Positions 15,360 to 23,257 of a stretch of 33,027 nucleotides of DNA are shown here, piece after piece. This DNA is from a virus. The translations under genes and the position numbers were made by a program. Each line of letters opens with the position of its first letter. Positions within the stretch are counted from its first letter, which is position 1. Below the pieces are notes generated by a model. It was given only the letters and a program-made list of their open reading frames with translations. It was not told the DNA's origin and did not search any database. Location of the stretch: the IMG/VR virus record IMGVR_UViG_3300021598_000772, positions 1 to 33,027 of that record. One strand, written 5' to 3'.

Positions 15360-16196
15360 ATGAGAATTAAAAAGAAATACGTATTGTTAGAATCTAGGTT
15401 AATAGATGTCACATCAGAATTTACTCCACAAGAAAAAAGAATTTTAGAAATGTTATATAAAAAATATGGTGTAAGTACATCAGATTTTAATATGTGGAAT
15501 GTTGCAATAGAATTAATAGAGGACTTTAATTTAGACTACGAAACTGCATATTCTTTAGCGAGAACATTTAGTTGGTCCGCTAGAGAACTATTTTCAGAAT
15601 TCCAACCAATACGTAAAACTATGCCAGTTTATAAATTATTTTTTGAGAATATTTCTAATTTAATTGAAAGTTATTCCAAAAATAATGAAAATAATTTTAC
15701 TGTTAGATTAAAATTTAACGGTGATGTTGGTACAGAATCATTAGAAAATAGAGAGGTGTCATTAAATTCAGGTTATAGGGGTTTCTATATGTATATACCT
15801 CTAGAACAATATATAGAAACAGAATATAGGAGATATTACGTCACAGGTGAAGATCATGACTTCAGAACTTTATCTGTATCAATAAATTTTAACCCAATAG
15901 ATTTAAACGGTGAAATACGTGAATTAAGTTATTTTAGTTCAGATGAGAGTGAAGATGTAAATACAGAAGAATTTATGGTATCTGTAAAGTATAGAGACAT
16001 CACCCAATCTATATATGATGATTCAAGTCAAACAAAATTAATGTCATTTAAAGTACCTTACCCTAAACCTTTAACTAAAGAAAATATTTTAAATACATTC
16101 GATTCAATTATAAAAGATGTTTTAGAATATATGTCTAATACAACATTTGATTTACCTGAAGGGGCAAAACCAATAGATATAAATGATTTAATGTAA
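15360..16196 (+). CDS. Phage protein with capsid-targeting-like N-terminus
   Basis: This 278-residue protein is not recognised. It starts MRIKKKYVLLESRLIDVTSE, another basic leader with the (L/I)xE-S pattern (cut expected after LLE). Residues 20-85 look helical and the central and C-terminal parts more beta-rich, with acidic patches. No catalytic motif or membrane segment is visible. It follows the capsid gene, where T4 has the vertex gene 24, but I see no gp24 resemblance. It is the last + strand gene and its stop overlaps the stop of the convergent gene by 9 bases. Confidence 0.78.
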   Translation: MRIKKKYVLLESRLIDVTSEFTPQEKRILEMLYKKYGVSTSDFNMWNVAIELIEDFNLDYETAYSLARTFSWSARELFSEFQPIRKTMPVYKLFFENISNLIESYSKNNENNFTVRLKFNGDVGTESLENREVSLNSGYRGFYMYIPLEQYIETEYRRYYVTGEDHDFRTLSVSINFNPIDLNGEIRELSYFSSDESEDVNTEEFMVSVKYRDITQSIYDDSSQTKLMSFKVPYPKPLTKENILNTFDSIIKDVLEYMSNTTFDLPEGAKPIDINDLM

Positions 16197-17594
16197 GTTA
16201 TCTACCTGACTCACAATATTAAATTTAAGTGTGTTTGTATATGTTTTAACTAACTGATTAGATGTTAATTTAATATCTATAAAATATTCGTTAGGTATCA
16301 TCCAAGAAGTGTCTAATATAAAATAATTTTTTAAATAAGCTCTATTTACATCTGTCCAATCAATTACATTAACTTGTGTTGGACCTTCCTTAACCCATAA
16401 TCTGTATTGTAAACCATCAATAACACTTGTCTCATTAACAGTGTATGGTATTCTAGCGTTTACGAATACTTTTCTTTTATCACCTCTTTTAATTTTTTCA
16501 TCCCTCATTATACCACTTAAATTTACTAGATATTCTATCGGTAGTGATTCATTATCACCAAATCTATAATACTCAGTATCATCCTTAACCTCAAACTCTA
16601 ACGTAACATTAGGTCTAGAAATGTTATTTACTAATATGTTAGACCAAGTATCCGTAAAAAGTCCACATTGGGTATTTTGTATAGGTACAGAAAATTCTAC
16701 ATAATACACACCTTTATCTGATTGTTTTACAGTATTACCACTAAACGATTGGATCGTAGTCCCATTAGAGTCTTTAACTACTACGTTAGGTTTATTATCT
16801 AAATTTGTGGGTTCTCCACCTAAATTAGTATAGAAGTATAATCTATTATTCTTACCCTTATAAAAGTTTTTTCTATCGTCTTTTATTGTATTGTTACAAA
16901 TAGTTTCAACGAATGGTTCATAATATGTTTGAGTGTGCTTAGTAAAAAACCCAACATATTGTGAAGGTACAACTTCTTTAATCTCCAAATCTCTTTCAAA
17001 TGCTAAACCATAACCATAATTAGTAGACGCACCAGTTATTAAGTTATTAATTTCATTGGTAATATCCATTTCAATATTTTCATTACCTTTGTCAAAATGT
17101 TGTGTGGTGACAGTAATTGCCGAAGGAGAACCAGAATAAACACCTGGTTGTGACCAAGTATTTGTAGTAGTAGCATTTAACCAATTACTTGCGGATTGTA
17201 CAAAAGTTATATCTCCACCATAATCAGCATATCTTATTTGTTGGTAATCATATCCACAACCCTCATCCCAAAATTGATTCACTCTAAATAATACCAAATC
17301 AAATGATGATGTTCTTTGTTTACCATCTAAAAGTTTTTGTGCTTGTAAATCTCTATCAAAAAATGAAGTGTTTGTCATTTTTAATGTGTGGGTAACACCT
17401 GATAAATCACCTAATTCACCATTATTATATTTTTCTTGTAAATCAGATACGTCAAAATATAATAAATGTCTAGTGTAGTCAGGTTGAGTTTCTTTACCAC
17501 CATAATATAATTGTGCAATAGGATTTCTTCCTGTATTAATTTGAGTACCAAAAATAATTGTATTATTTTTATCTATATAAGTTCTGTATACCAT
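16188..17594 (-). CDS. Putative tail or baseplate structural protein
   Basis: This 468-residue protein has a composition typical of virion proteins: Asn, Thr, Tyr and Trp-rich, beta-type, no long helices. Residues 1-230 resemble carbohydrate-binding-like beta sandwiches with the pattern RHLLYFDVSDL near 42-52 and ISNEI-like strand patterns (MDITNEINNL near 177). I cannot assign a named family with confidence. The C-terminal half has repeated beta-strand segments like fibronectin-type domains. It is the last gene of the minus-strand tail cluster and has its own candidate late promoter 11 bases upstream. Roles as baseplate wedge or fibre attachment are guesses. Confidence 0.75.
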   Translation of the reverse strand: MVYRTYIDKNNTIIFGTQINTGRNPIAQLYYGGKETQPDYTRHLLYFDVSDLQEKYNNGELGDLSGVTHTLKMTNTSFFDRDLQAQKLLDGKQRTSSFDLVLFRVNQFWDEGCGYDYQQIRYADYGGDITFVQSASNWLNATTTNTWSQPGVYSGSPSAITVTTQHFDKGNENIEMDITNEINNLITGASTNYGYGLAFERDLEIKEVVPSQYVGFFTKHTQTYYEPFVETICNNTIKDDRKNFYKGKNNRLYFYTNLGGEPTNLDNKPNVVVKDSNGTTIQSFSGNTVKQSDKGVYYVEFSVPIQNTQCGLFTDTWSNILVNNISRPNVTLEFEVKDDTEYYRFGDNESLPIEYLVNLSGIMRDEKIKRGDKRKVFVNARIPYTVNETSVIDGLQYRLWVKEGPTQVNVIDWTDVNRAYLKNYFILDTSWMIPNEYFIDIKLTSNQLVKTYTNTLKFNIVSQVDNLH

Positions 17595-17605
17595 CTCTTT
17601 TTATA

Positions 17606-17614
17606 AATAAATAT
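17606..17614 (-). promoter_or_regulatory. Candidate phage late promoter, motif ATATTTATT (minus strand)
   Basis: On the minus strand the motif reads ATATTTATT and ends 11 bases before the ATG at 17594. It fits into the 21-base gap between two genes and keeps the same gene-oriented direction as on the + strand. Confidence 0.5.
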
Positions 17615-17615
17615 C

Positions 17616-18920
17616 TTAATTACTATTAATATTCTTATTTAAAATCTTATTTAAATCAAAACTTAATACATTTGTTGTTACAGTACTTGGATCAGCACTT
17701 AATCCGTGATATGGGTGAACATGTAACTCTACATATTTTTTAACTAACTGTAAAAATTCTACTAAAATGTCCCCATAAACTAATGGGTGTGCTTCATTAT
17801 TTATTTTTTGTTGTTCAACATCACTAATTAATTGTTTAGGATCAGTTAAATTAAAAGTATGTTCACCATCATGACTAATAAAATTAATTTTATTTGCCAC
17901 TACATTTATGACACTAGTTTTATCACTTTTATTTTTTTCTATTTTTACCTCTTTTATTTTTTTCTTAACCTCAATTGGGGTAGACGTAAAATTAGCAATA
18001 CCGTTATTACCTTTATAGATGTCTATAATATCATTAGATTTAGATTTTATTCTCCATCTTTCACCTTTATTTACATCAATAAATGTTTTAGATGCCTCTA
18101 AGGCAGAATCCCTAGACGTTGGTCCGATGAATGAATTGGTATTACTGAAAGTAATTATTTCTGATCCAGTTTTAGCATCATTTATGACAATACTAACTTC
18201 TGTTTTAGCAATATCACTTTTTCTATATGCGTCAGGTGTTAAATCACTGGATAATATAATACCAGAATTTGTTATAGTATTTAAAGTTACTGTAATAATT
18301 TTATCAGGTTGTTGTTCAACAAATGTAACTATTTCTTTGTCTACTAAATTTCTCTTTAATTCTTCACCTCCAAATTTTAATTGAATATATCCTAAAGTCT
18401 TATCATTAAATTTATTTTCTGAACCTTCTATTACTTTTCCTGCCCTTAACCAAATCTGTCTATCTTTTTGTATGATATCCGTATTATATCTACCTTGCAA
18501 TATAACATCTTCCTCTTCACCATATGCACCTATTTCTAAGTTAGGATCTTTTAATTTTGTATATCCATCAGGTAATATAGAAAGTGCAGAATTATACGGT
18601 TCTCCAACTAATTTAGTCGGTTGGGTAATTAATGGACCAATCCAAAACCTCTTATTTTTAAATGCTGCCGTTGGAGATGAATCATTATGTTCATATTGAA
18701 ACACAAAAACACATTCACCCGCCTTAGGTAAAGTCACTAAATATTTTGGTAATAATGGTACACAATCTATTAAGTTTTTATCACTTTCGGTATCGTCAAC
18801 TCCTGTAATCCTAACTTTAATTCTACCAGATTTGGTAGTATCTACATTAGATATCACCTCACCAACCCTTAATATTGGAACTACATTAGTATTGGTACTA
18901 TCAGTATAATAATTATTCAT
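17616..18920 (-). CDS. Baseplate hub/spike protein with gp5-like OB domain
   Basis: This 434-residue protein starts with a segment typical of the gp5/VgrG OB-fold: VGEVISNVDTTKSGRIKVRI (residues 18-37), followed by DCVPLLPKYLVTLPKAGECVFVF and KNKRFWIGPLI. Such proteins form the central spike or its adaptor at the baseplate hub. Near the C-terminus, residues about 390-402 (ELHVHPYHGLSADPS) form a His-rich motif of the kind found in phage spike-associated proteins. No lysozyme domain like that of T4 gp5 is visible. The start immediately overlaps the end of the upstream small gene, so translation is likely coupled. Confidence 0.75.
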   Translation of the reverse strand: MNNYYTDSTNTNVVPILRVGEVISNVDTTKSGRIKVRITGVDDTESDKNLIDCVPLLPKYLVTLPKAGECVFVFQYEHNDSSPTAAFKNKRFWIGPLITQPTKLVGEPYNSALSILPDGYTKLKDPNLEIGAYGEEEDVILQGRYNTDIIQKDRQIWLRAGKVIEGSENKFNDKTLGYIQLKFGGEELKRNLVDKEIVTFVEQQPDKIITVTLNTITNSGIILSSDLTPDAYRKSDIAKTEVSIVINDAKTGSEIITFSNTNSFIGPTSRDSALEASKTFIDVNKGERWRIKSKSNDIIDIYKGNNGIANFTSTPIEVKKKIKEVKIEKNKSDKTSVINVVANKINFISHDGEHTFNLTDPKQLISDVEQQKINNEAHPLVYGDILVEFLQLVKKYVELHVHPYHGLSADPSTVTTNVLSFDLNKILNKNINSN

Positions 18921-19111
18921 TAGTCTTCTCCTTTATATCTTTTTACTAAAATTTTATTACCGTAATAGTAATCTTTTTCCACTGATTCTAATTTTTCAGA
19001 TAATTTAATTATCCTATCTTTTAGTGCCGTTTGTTCGTGTAATAATTCCTCTAACTTCATCTTTATTGATGAATTACTCATATTACTCCAATCAATTATT
19101 TTATTTTCCAT
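18920..19111 (-). CDS. Small coiled-coil protein, function unknown
   Basis: A 63-residue protein starting at ATG (19111) as MENKIIDWSN. A longer TTG start at 19123 would overlap the upstream gene and is less likely. The body is a predicted coiled coil (KLEELLHEQTALKDRIIKLS and following LEKLES-type repeats) with a basic end. It sits between a membrane-anchored-looking protein and the hub protein, overlapping the latter by one base. Possibly a tail chaperone or assembly factor; that is a guess from size and location. Confidence 0.65.
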   Translation of the reverse strand: MENKIIDWSNMSNSSIKMKLEELLHEQTALKDRIIKLSEKLESVEKDYYYGNKILVKRYKGED

Positions 19112-19112
19112 A

Positions 19113-19562
19113 TTACCTAGCAATTCCTTCTACTTTAACTGCTTGTGTGGTTGCACCCTGTACCACTATTGGTCCACCAGCATTACCACCAGTTGCGGTT
19201 ACTGCAACACCCGGAGGGAAAGCTGCCTCAACCTTCATTTTAGTATGTATCGCATCAACAATTTCCTCAACACGAATAACTTCCATTTTTAAATCTATAT
19301 TCTCAGCACCACTAGGTAATGGTGTAATATTAATACCGATTTCTTTTTTTCTTTCAATAATTCTAGACGCGATATCAATTGCACTTAACCCTTCCCTAAA
19401 TTTCACACCGATTAAAATTTCTTCCTTAGTAATAGGTGGCAATCTTTTTGGTGTTTTAAATGCCTTTTTTAATAATAACGCAATAGTTACTAAAGCACCT
19501 GCAATCCCAATATTTTTATAAATGTCACCTTTATTACTATTACAACCTTCACTTCCTGCCAT
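19113..19562 (-). CDS. Virion-associated protein with one hydrophobic segment, unknown
   Basis: This 149-residue protein has one hydrophobic segment at about 18-31 (IGIAGALVTIALLL) flanked by Lys, which could span a membrane. A charged central part (EEILIGVKFREGLSAIDIAS) and a Gly/Ala/Val-rich C-terminus with TATGGNAGGP follow. There is no recognised family. It lies two bases from the 568-residue protein gene and one base from the small coiled-coil gene, inside the tail operon, so a tail-tip or membrane-contacting function is conceivable. Confidence 0.7.
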   Translation of the reverse strand: MAGSEGCNSNKGDIYKNIGIAGALVTIALLLKKAFKTPKRLPPITKEEILIGVKFREGLSAIDIASRIIERKKEIGINITPLPSGAENIDLKMEVIRVEEIVDAIHTKMKVEAAFPPGVAVTATGGNAGGPIVVQGATTQAVKVEGIAR

Positions 19563-19564
19563 AA

Positions 19565-21271
19565 TTAATCACAAAATCTTCCTTTGTTATTAAATAAATT
19601 TAAATTACTCAACGAATCTAAATTAACTTTATCTGTAAATCCTCTAGCCTTATCTACCACATTTTCCGCTTTACCAAATAAACCTTCAACTGCATTTATG
19701 GTGTCATTTACAAAAGGTGGTAATAAACTTCTTTTTGTTTTTAAATAATTTAAATTAATTTCTTTAATTTTTTTTCTTATTGCACATAATACAATTTCTT
19801 TTAGTGCCTTTAATATCATTGGTAATAAAAATTCATAAATAATTTTTCTTAGTAAATCACCAATAATCGCAGCAATAATACATTCAAATTCTTTAAGTAA
19901 TTCTTTTACCCTAACTTTTTTAACAGGTTGTTTATTAACTAAAAAATAAAACATATTTAGCATCAACAAATTTTTAGGTGATAAAACTATTTTTGTTAAT
20001 GCCACTTGCAATGCACTAATAAAATTTGCCAAAAATTCTCCATTCGCACTATTTTTATCTAAATTTTTTACACCTTCTGATGTTTCTTTAAATAAAGAAT
20101 CTATTGATCTATTATAAACTTGTATTTTTTCTTGTAAGGTAGATGACGATTTTATTGAGTCATCAATTTTTTTTAAAGTCTCAAAAGAAACACTACTCAC
20201 TTGTTTCCCACAACATTTTTTAAATTGTTTAACACCAGATTTTTTTTGTTTAACCAACTCTTTTATATTAACAATTTGAGCTGGTGTAAAAGTATAGAAA
20301 CTTTCATCAAATTCTACATCTGGATTGTCGATACCTTTATCTATGTAATCTTCTATCGCCTTTTCAGTTTCAACTACTTTATTAAGACATTCATCAGGTA
20401 AACTAACTTTATTAGTTAATGTACCATAAATCAAATCAATTACATTAGGAACTACTTTATCAGGATTAAATAATGGATTTTGACTATTAAAATAATCTAC
20501 TAAAAATGTGATTAATGTTTTATTTTGGTATGTTTTATTAACTATTCTAATATTGAATACTCTAGGTCTTGCCTCTATGTTTTGGTAATCGGTAGTACCA
20601 TCCGTCTCGACAAAAGAAGTCGGACTGTTTTCAAAATATCTTAGTTCCACAATCTCTTTACCAGAAATCGGATCTTTCCATACTAATGGGTTACCATTAT
20701 TTTGAATTACATTCCACAAAAAAACATTTATATCGTCTAATTGTGTTCCATCGTAAAATAATTTACCAGCATTAGAATTAGGATCGACAGAAAATAAACA
20801 AGTTAAATCTAGCTTATTAATTTCAATATTAATACCAATTCCTGGTGTACCAGTATTAGGTATAGGATTACCATTCCCATCATAAACAATTGTTGATGGG
20901 TCTGTTACGAATAACCAGTTCGGTATTTGTGGATCGACTTTACATGCGTAGCAACATTTAATTAAATCTATCATAGTAATAGATAGATCTTCAGATAATG
21001 GACGCAATTGTTCAACTAACCAGTTTATTAATTGCATCCTCATTTCATCTATATTTATACCTGAAATTGTTGCCAATATATCATTTAATAAATCAACAAC
21101 TCTTTGACTAAAATTTAGGTCAGGTATTTCTGGTATTGCAATAGGTAAAGATAAATTTGGTAAGTTATTACAGATAGTTTGGTTAAGTGATATTAATTCC
21201 ATTATCTGTCTTTTAACTCCCCCAATAAAATCTTTAGGTTCACAAACAACATTTTTTAATTTAACGCTCAT
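19565..21271 (-). CDS. Large putative baseplate/tail structural protein
   Basis: This 568-residue protein is not assigned to a named family. The N-terminal 110 residues are helical and hydrophobic with CCYAC at about 107-111. Residues 115-300 are beta-rich with Asn/Pro/Gly turns and Asp-rich loops. The C-terminal third has long hydrophobic helices (NLLMLNMFYFLV about 441-452 and ECIIAAIIGDLLRKIIYEFL about 469-488) and ends in a charged helix. Location between an unknown upstream gene and the gp5-like hub gene suggests a baseplate or hub-associated protein. The hydrophobic segments could also contact the host membrane. Confidence 0.7.
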   Translation of the reverse strand: MSVKLKNVVCEPKDFIGGVKRQIMELISLNQTICNNLPNLSLPIAIPEIPDLNFSQRVVDLLNDILATISGINIDEMRMQLINWLVEQLRPLSEDLSITMIDLIKCCYACKVDPQIPNWLFVTDPSTIVYDGNGNPIPNTGTPGIGINIEINKLDLTCLFSVDPNSNAGKLFYDGTQLDDINVFLWNVIQNNGNPLVWKDPISGKEIVELRYFENSPTSFVETDGTTDYQNIEARPRVFNIRIVNKTYQNKTLITFLVDYFNSQNPLFNPDKVVPNVIDLIYGTLTNKVSLPDECLNKVVETEKAIEDYIDKGIDNPDVEFDESFYTFTPAQIVNIKELVKQKKSGVKQFKKCCGKQVSSVSFETLKKIDDSIKSSSTLQEKIQVYNRSIDSLFKETSEGVKNLDKNSANGEFLANFISALQVALTKIVLSPKNLLMLNMFYFLVNKQPVKKVRVKELLKEFECIIAAIIGDLLRKIIYEFLLPMILKALKEIVLCAIRKKIKEINLNYLKTKRSLLPPFVNDTINAVEGLFGKAENVVDKARGFTDKVNLDSLSNLNLFNNKGRFCD

Positions 21272-21272
21272 A

Positions 21273-21656
21273 TTAATCTACATCATATTCAGTATTCTTA
21301 TTGTTCGCTTTCTCTTTAAATAGTTCCCTAAGAATATTTTTATCTTCTTCAGTAATACCGTTCCCACTCACATTAGTTTCATCCCCATCAGTTTTATTAC
21401 CTAATATTTGGGACTGTAGTTTTGCTAAAGCAATCTTTTTATCAATAGTAGTTTCTAAAATTTTGAGTGTTTCATTATTGACTTTACCTATTTGATACTC
21501 ATCATTTACATCTTCTATATTGACTCTCACTTTTCTCTCATTCATTTCCCTACGAGCACTATTCATAATTGTAGTACAATCGTTGTAAATTTCCTGCATT
21601 AACTCTTGTAAACTATTCTTATCTAAATTGATTTTAGTTTTTTTCGGTCTACTCAT
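21273..21656 (-). CDS. Small charged coiled-coil protein, first gene of the tail operon
   Basis: This 127-residue hydrophilic protein has a basic N-terminus (SRPKKTKINLDK), a helical middle (QELMQEIYNDCTTIMNSARR and LEKTTIDKKIALAKLQSQIL-type heptads around 67-87) and an acidic end. Size and central coiled coil would suit a small terminase subunit or a late-transcription co-factor next to the sigma gene, but no motif proves either. A candidate late promoter is 14 bases upstream, so it probably starts the baseplate operon, with the next gene beginning one base after its stop. Confidence 0.68.
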   Translation of the reverse strand: MSRPKKTKINLDKNSLQELMQEIYNDCTTIMNSARREMNERKVRVNIEDVNDEYQIGKVNNETLKILETTIDKKIALAKLQSQILGNKTDGDETNVSGNGITEEDKNILRELFKEKANNKNTEYDVD

Positions 21657-21670
21657 ATTAATTCTTTTAC

Positions 21671-21679
21671 TATAAATAT
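21671..21679 (-). promoter_or_regulatory. Candidate phage late promoter, motif ATATTTATA (minus strand)
   Basis: On the minus strand the motif reads ATATTTATA, 14 bases before the ATG at 21656, in the 37-base gap after the sigma-like gene. It would start the tail operon 21656 to 17616. Confidence 0.55.
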
Positions 21680-21693
21680 CTTATAATAAAATT

Positions 21694-22428
21694 TTATAAG
21701 GAATCATCGTCTATTTTATCGTTTTTCATAAAAATATATATTTTTTTAAATCTTCTCATACCAATTCTTATGTCTTTTGTCGATAAATCAGATATTTCCC
21801 TAATGTAAGATAAAATTAAATTTTTATTATATTTGTTACCACTCTCTACTTGTTCAAATATAGTTTCCCAATTATCTAAAATAGTTGTTAACGCTGAACC
21901 AACTTTAAGTTCTATTTCAGATAATTTATTATACTTCATTTCACCTTTAATGCTGGCAGAAATTTCATTAATAAAATCATCTAATTTAATTTTATCATCA
22001 TCGATAGTGTAAGTTAAATCTTCCATCGTTTCTACTGTTTTATAAACATCTTCATAAGAAACATCCGATTTTAATTTTTTATCATCTTTTATTAATTGTC
22101 CTAAAAGATAATGCTTACATATCGTACCAAAATAAGAATACGCCTTTTTATTCTTATCAGGTTTAAAATTATGCATTTTTGTAATTAAAAAAGATAGAGT
22201 ATCAGAATGTACATCCTCATACTCATATTCTTTTCTATATAACTTATAACGCCTTATGATGGATTCCACCATCTTATCTACTGGGCCTTTTAGATATTCA
22301 TTGTAAATTTTATTTCTTTCACTATACGATTCACTTGTTAAAAATTTAACTACTGCTTCTTCCTGTTCAGGACCAAAATATAAATTATTTGTTCTCTTCC
22401 GACCTCTTTTCTTAGGTTCTTCTGACAT
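21694..22428 (-). CDS. 55: Late-transcription sigma factor, T4 gp55-like
   Basis: This 244-residue protein directs RNA polymerase to late promoters. The sigma region-2-like core is at about 60-112: RRYKLYRKEYEYEDVHSDTL, then NFKPDKNKKAYSYFGTICKH, the AYSYF...I...Y pattern being typical of phage sigma factors that bind the polymerase clamp and melt the -10 element. The N-terminus is very basic (KKRGRKRTNN). No classical sigma region 4 is seen; a helical C-terminus (about 190-235) may be the clamp-binding part known in T4 gp55. It is followed directly by the promoter of the tail operon. Family call is good, the exact ortholog less certain. Confidence 0.78.
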   Translation of the reverse strand: MSEEPKKRGRKRTNNLYFGPEQEEAVVKFLTSESYSERNKIYNEYLKGPVDKMVESIIRRYKLYRKEYEYEDVHSDTLSFLITKMHNFKPDKNKKAYSYFGTICKHYLLGQLIKDDKKLKSDVSYEDVYKTVETMEDLTYTIDDDKIKLDDFINEISASIKGEMKYNKLSEIELKVGSALTTILDNWETIFEQVESGNKYNKNLILSYIREISDLSTKDIRIGMRRFKKIYIFMKNDKIDDDSL

Positions 22429-22436
22429 AAAATAAT

Positions 22437-23213
22437 TTATACTTCATATGTTATTTCTCTATCTTCAGTAAAAAAATATTCTTTTTTGGCTTTGTTAACC
22501 CAAAATTTACTTTCTAAAACATCAATACTATTTTTATATTCCACAAAAAGAGATCCTTCTCTATTGTTAGTGTGTTTATATCCTAATCTAGGGATTACCA
22601 TAACTGGAACTGAAAAATATGTCATTCTTAATAAGAATTCATATGTGAAAGTTAATTTTACGTTATTTTTTAACCCACCATATTCTTCATAAACTTCTTT
22701 TTTGACTACCATACCATCAAAATTAAAGTTCTGAACTCTTTGTAAAACATTATTATCTAAAAAACCACTTTCTTCAGTAAAATCTTTTGCCCACACACTT
22801 TCGTTAGTAAAAGAAATAAATCTACCGTTTTCATCAGTTTCATAAATTATTGGTAAAAACACACCAACTTCAGAATAATGTTTAATATATTCTTTAGCAC
22901 TCTTAATCCAAATAGGTGAAATCTCATCGTCATATTCTACAAACGTAAAATAGTCTGATGTAGACTGTTTAACCCCATAATTGACTTGCGATTGAAATCC
23001 ATAGTCCTTAGTTTCATTTTTTACAATTTTTACTAAATCTTTAATATCACCAAAATCATAATTGTTTAAATAATCATCAAGATCAGTATCTTCTGATACT
23101 ACAAATAAAACTTCATTCGGTTTTTCTTTTTGATTTTTGATACTTAAAATACATGAATCTAAATATGTTTTTTCTAATTTATGTACTGGTACTATTACTG
23201 AAATACTACTCAT
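22437..23213 (-). CDS. Family 2 glycosyltransferase
   Basis: This 258-residue protein has a GT-A fold signature: MSSISVIVPVHKLEKTYLDS at the start (nucleotide-sugar binding strand), VLFVVSEDTDLDDY near 35-48, and an acidic motif FTFVEYDDEISP at about 90-101 in the place of the usual DxD. It transfers a sugar from a nucleotide donor to an unknown acceptor. It lies 9 bases upstream of the sigma gene and downstream of another glycosyltransferase, as the final gene of the glycan locus. No membrane segment, so it is cytoplasmic. Confidence 0.88.
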   Translation of the reverse strand: MSSISVIVPVHKLEKTYLDSCILSIKNQKEKPNEVLFVVSEDTDLDDYLNNYDFGDIKDLVKIVKNETKDYGFQSQVNYGVKQSTSDYFTFVEYDDEISPIWIKSAKEYIKHYSEVGVFLPIIYETDENGRFISFTNESVWAKDFTEESGFLDNNVLQRVQNFNFDGMVVKKEVYEEYGGLKNNVKLTFTYEFLLRMTYFSVPVMVIPRLGYKHTNNREGSLFVEYKNSIDVLESKFWVNKAKKEYFFTEDREITYEV

Positions 23214-23257
23214 ATTTTTATATTTTTTTATTTTGTTATTATTTAATTTTCTATTTT

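Noticed and set aside
15360-16196. Gene after the capsid gene as a gp24 vertex protein
   Set aside because: It sits in the gp24 position but lacks any gp23/gp24-like segments and has the leader-type N-terminus instead.
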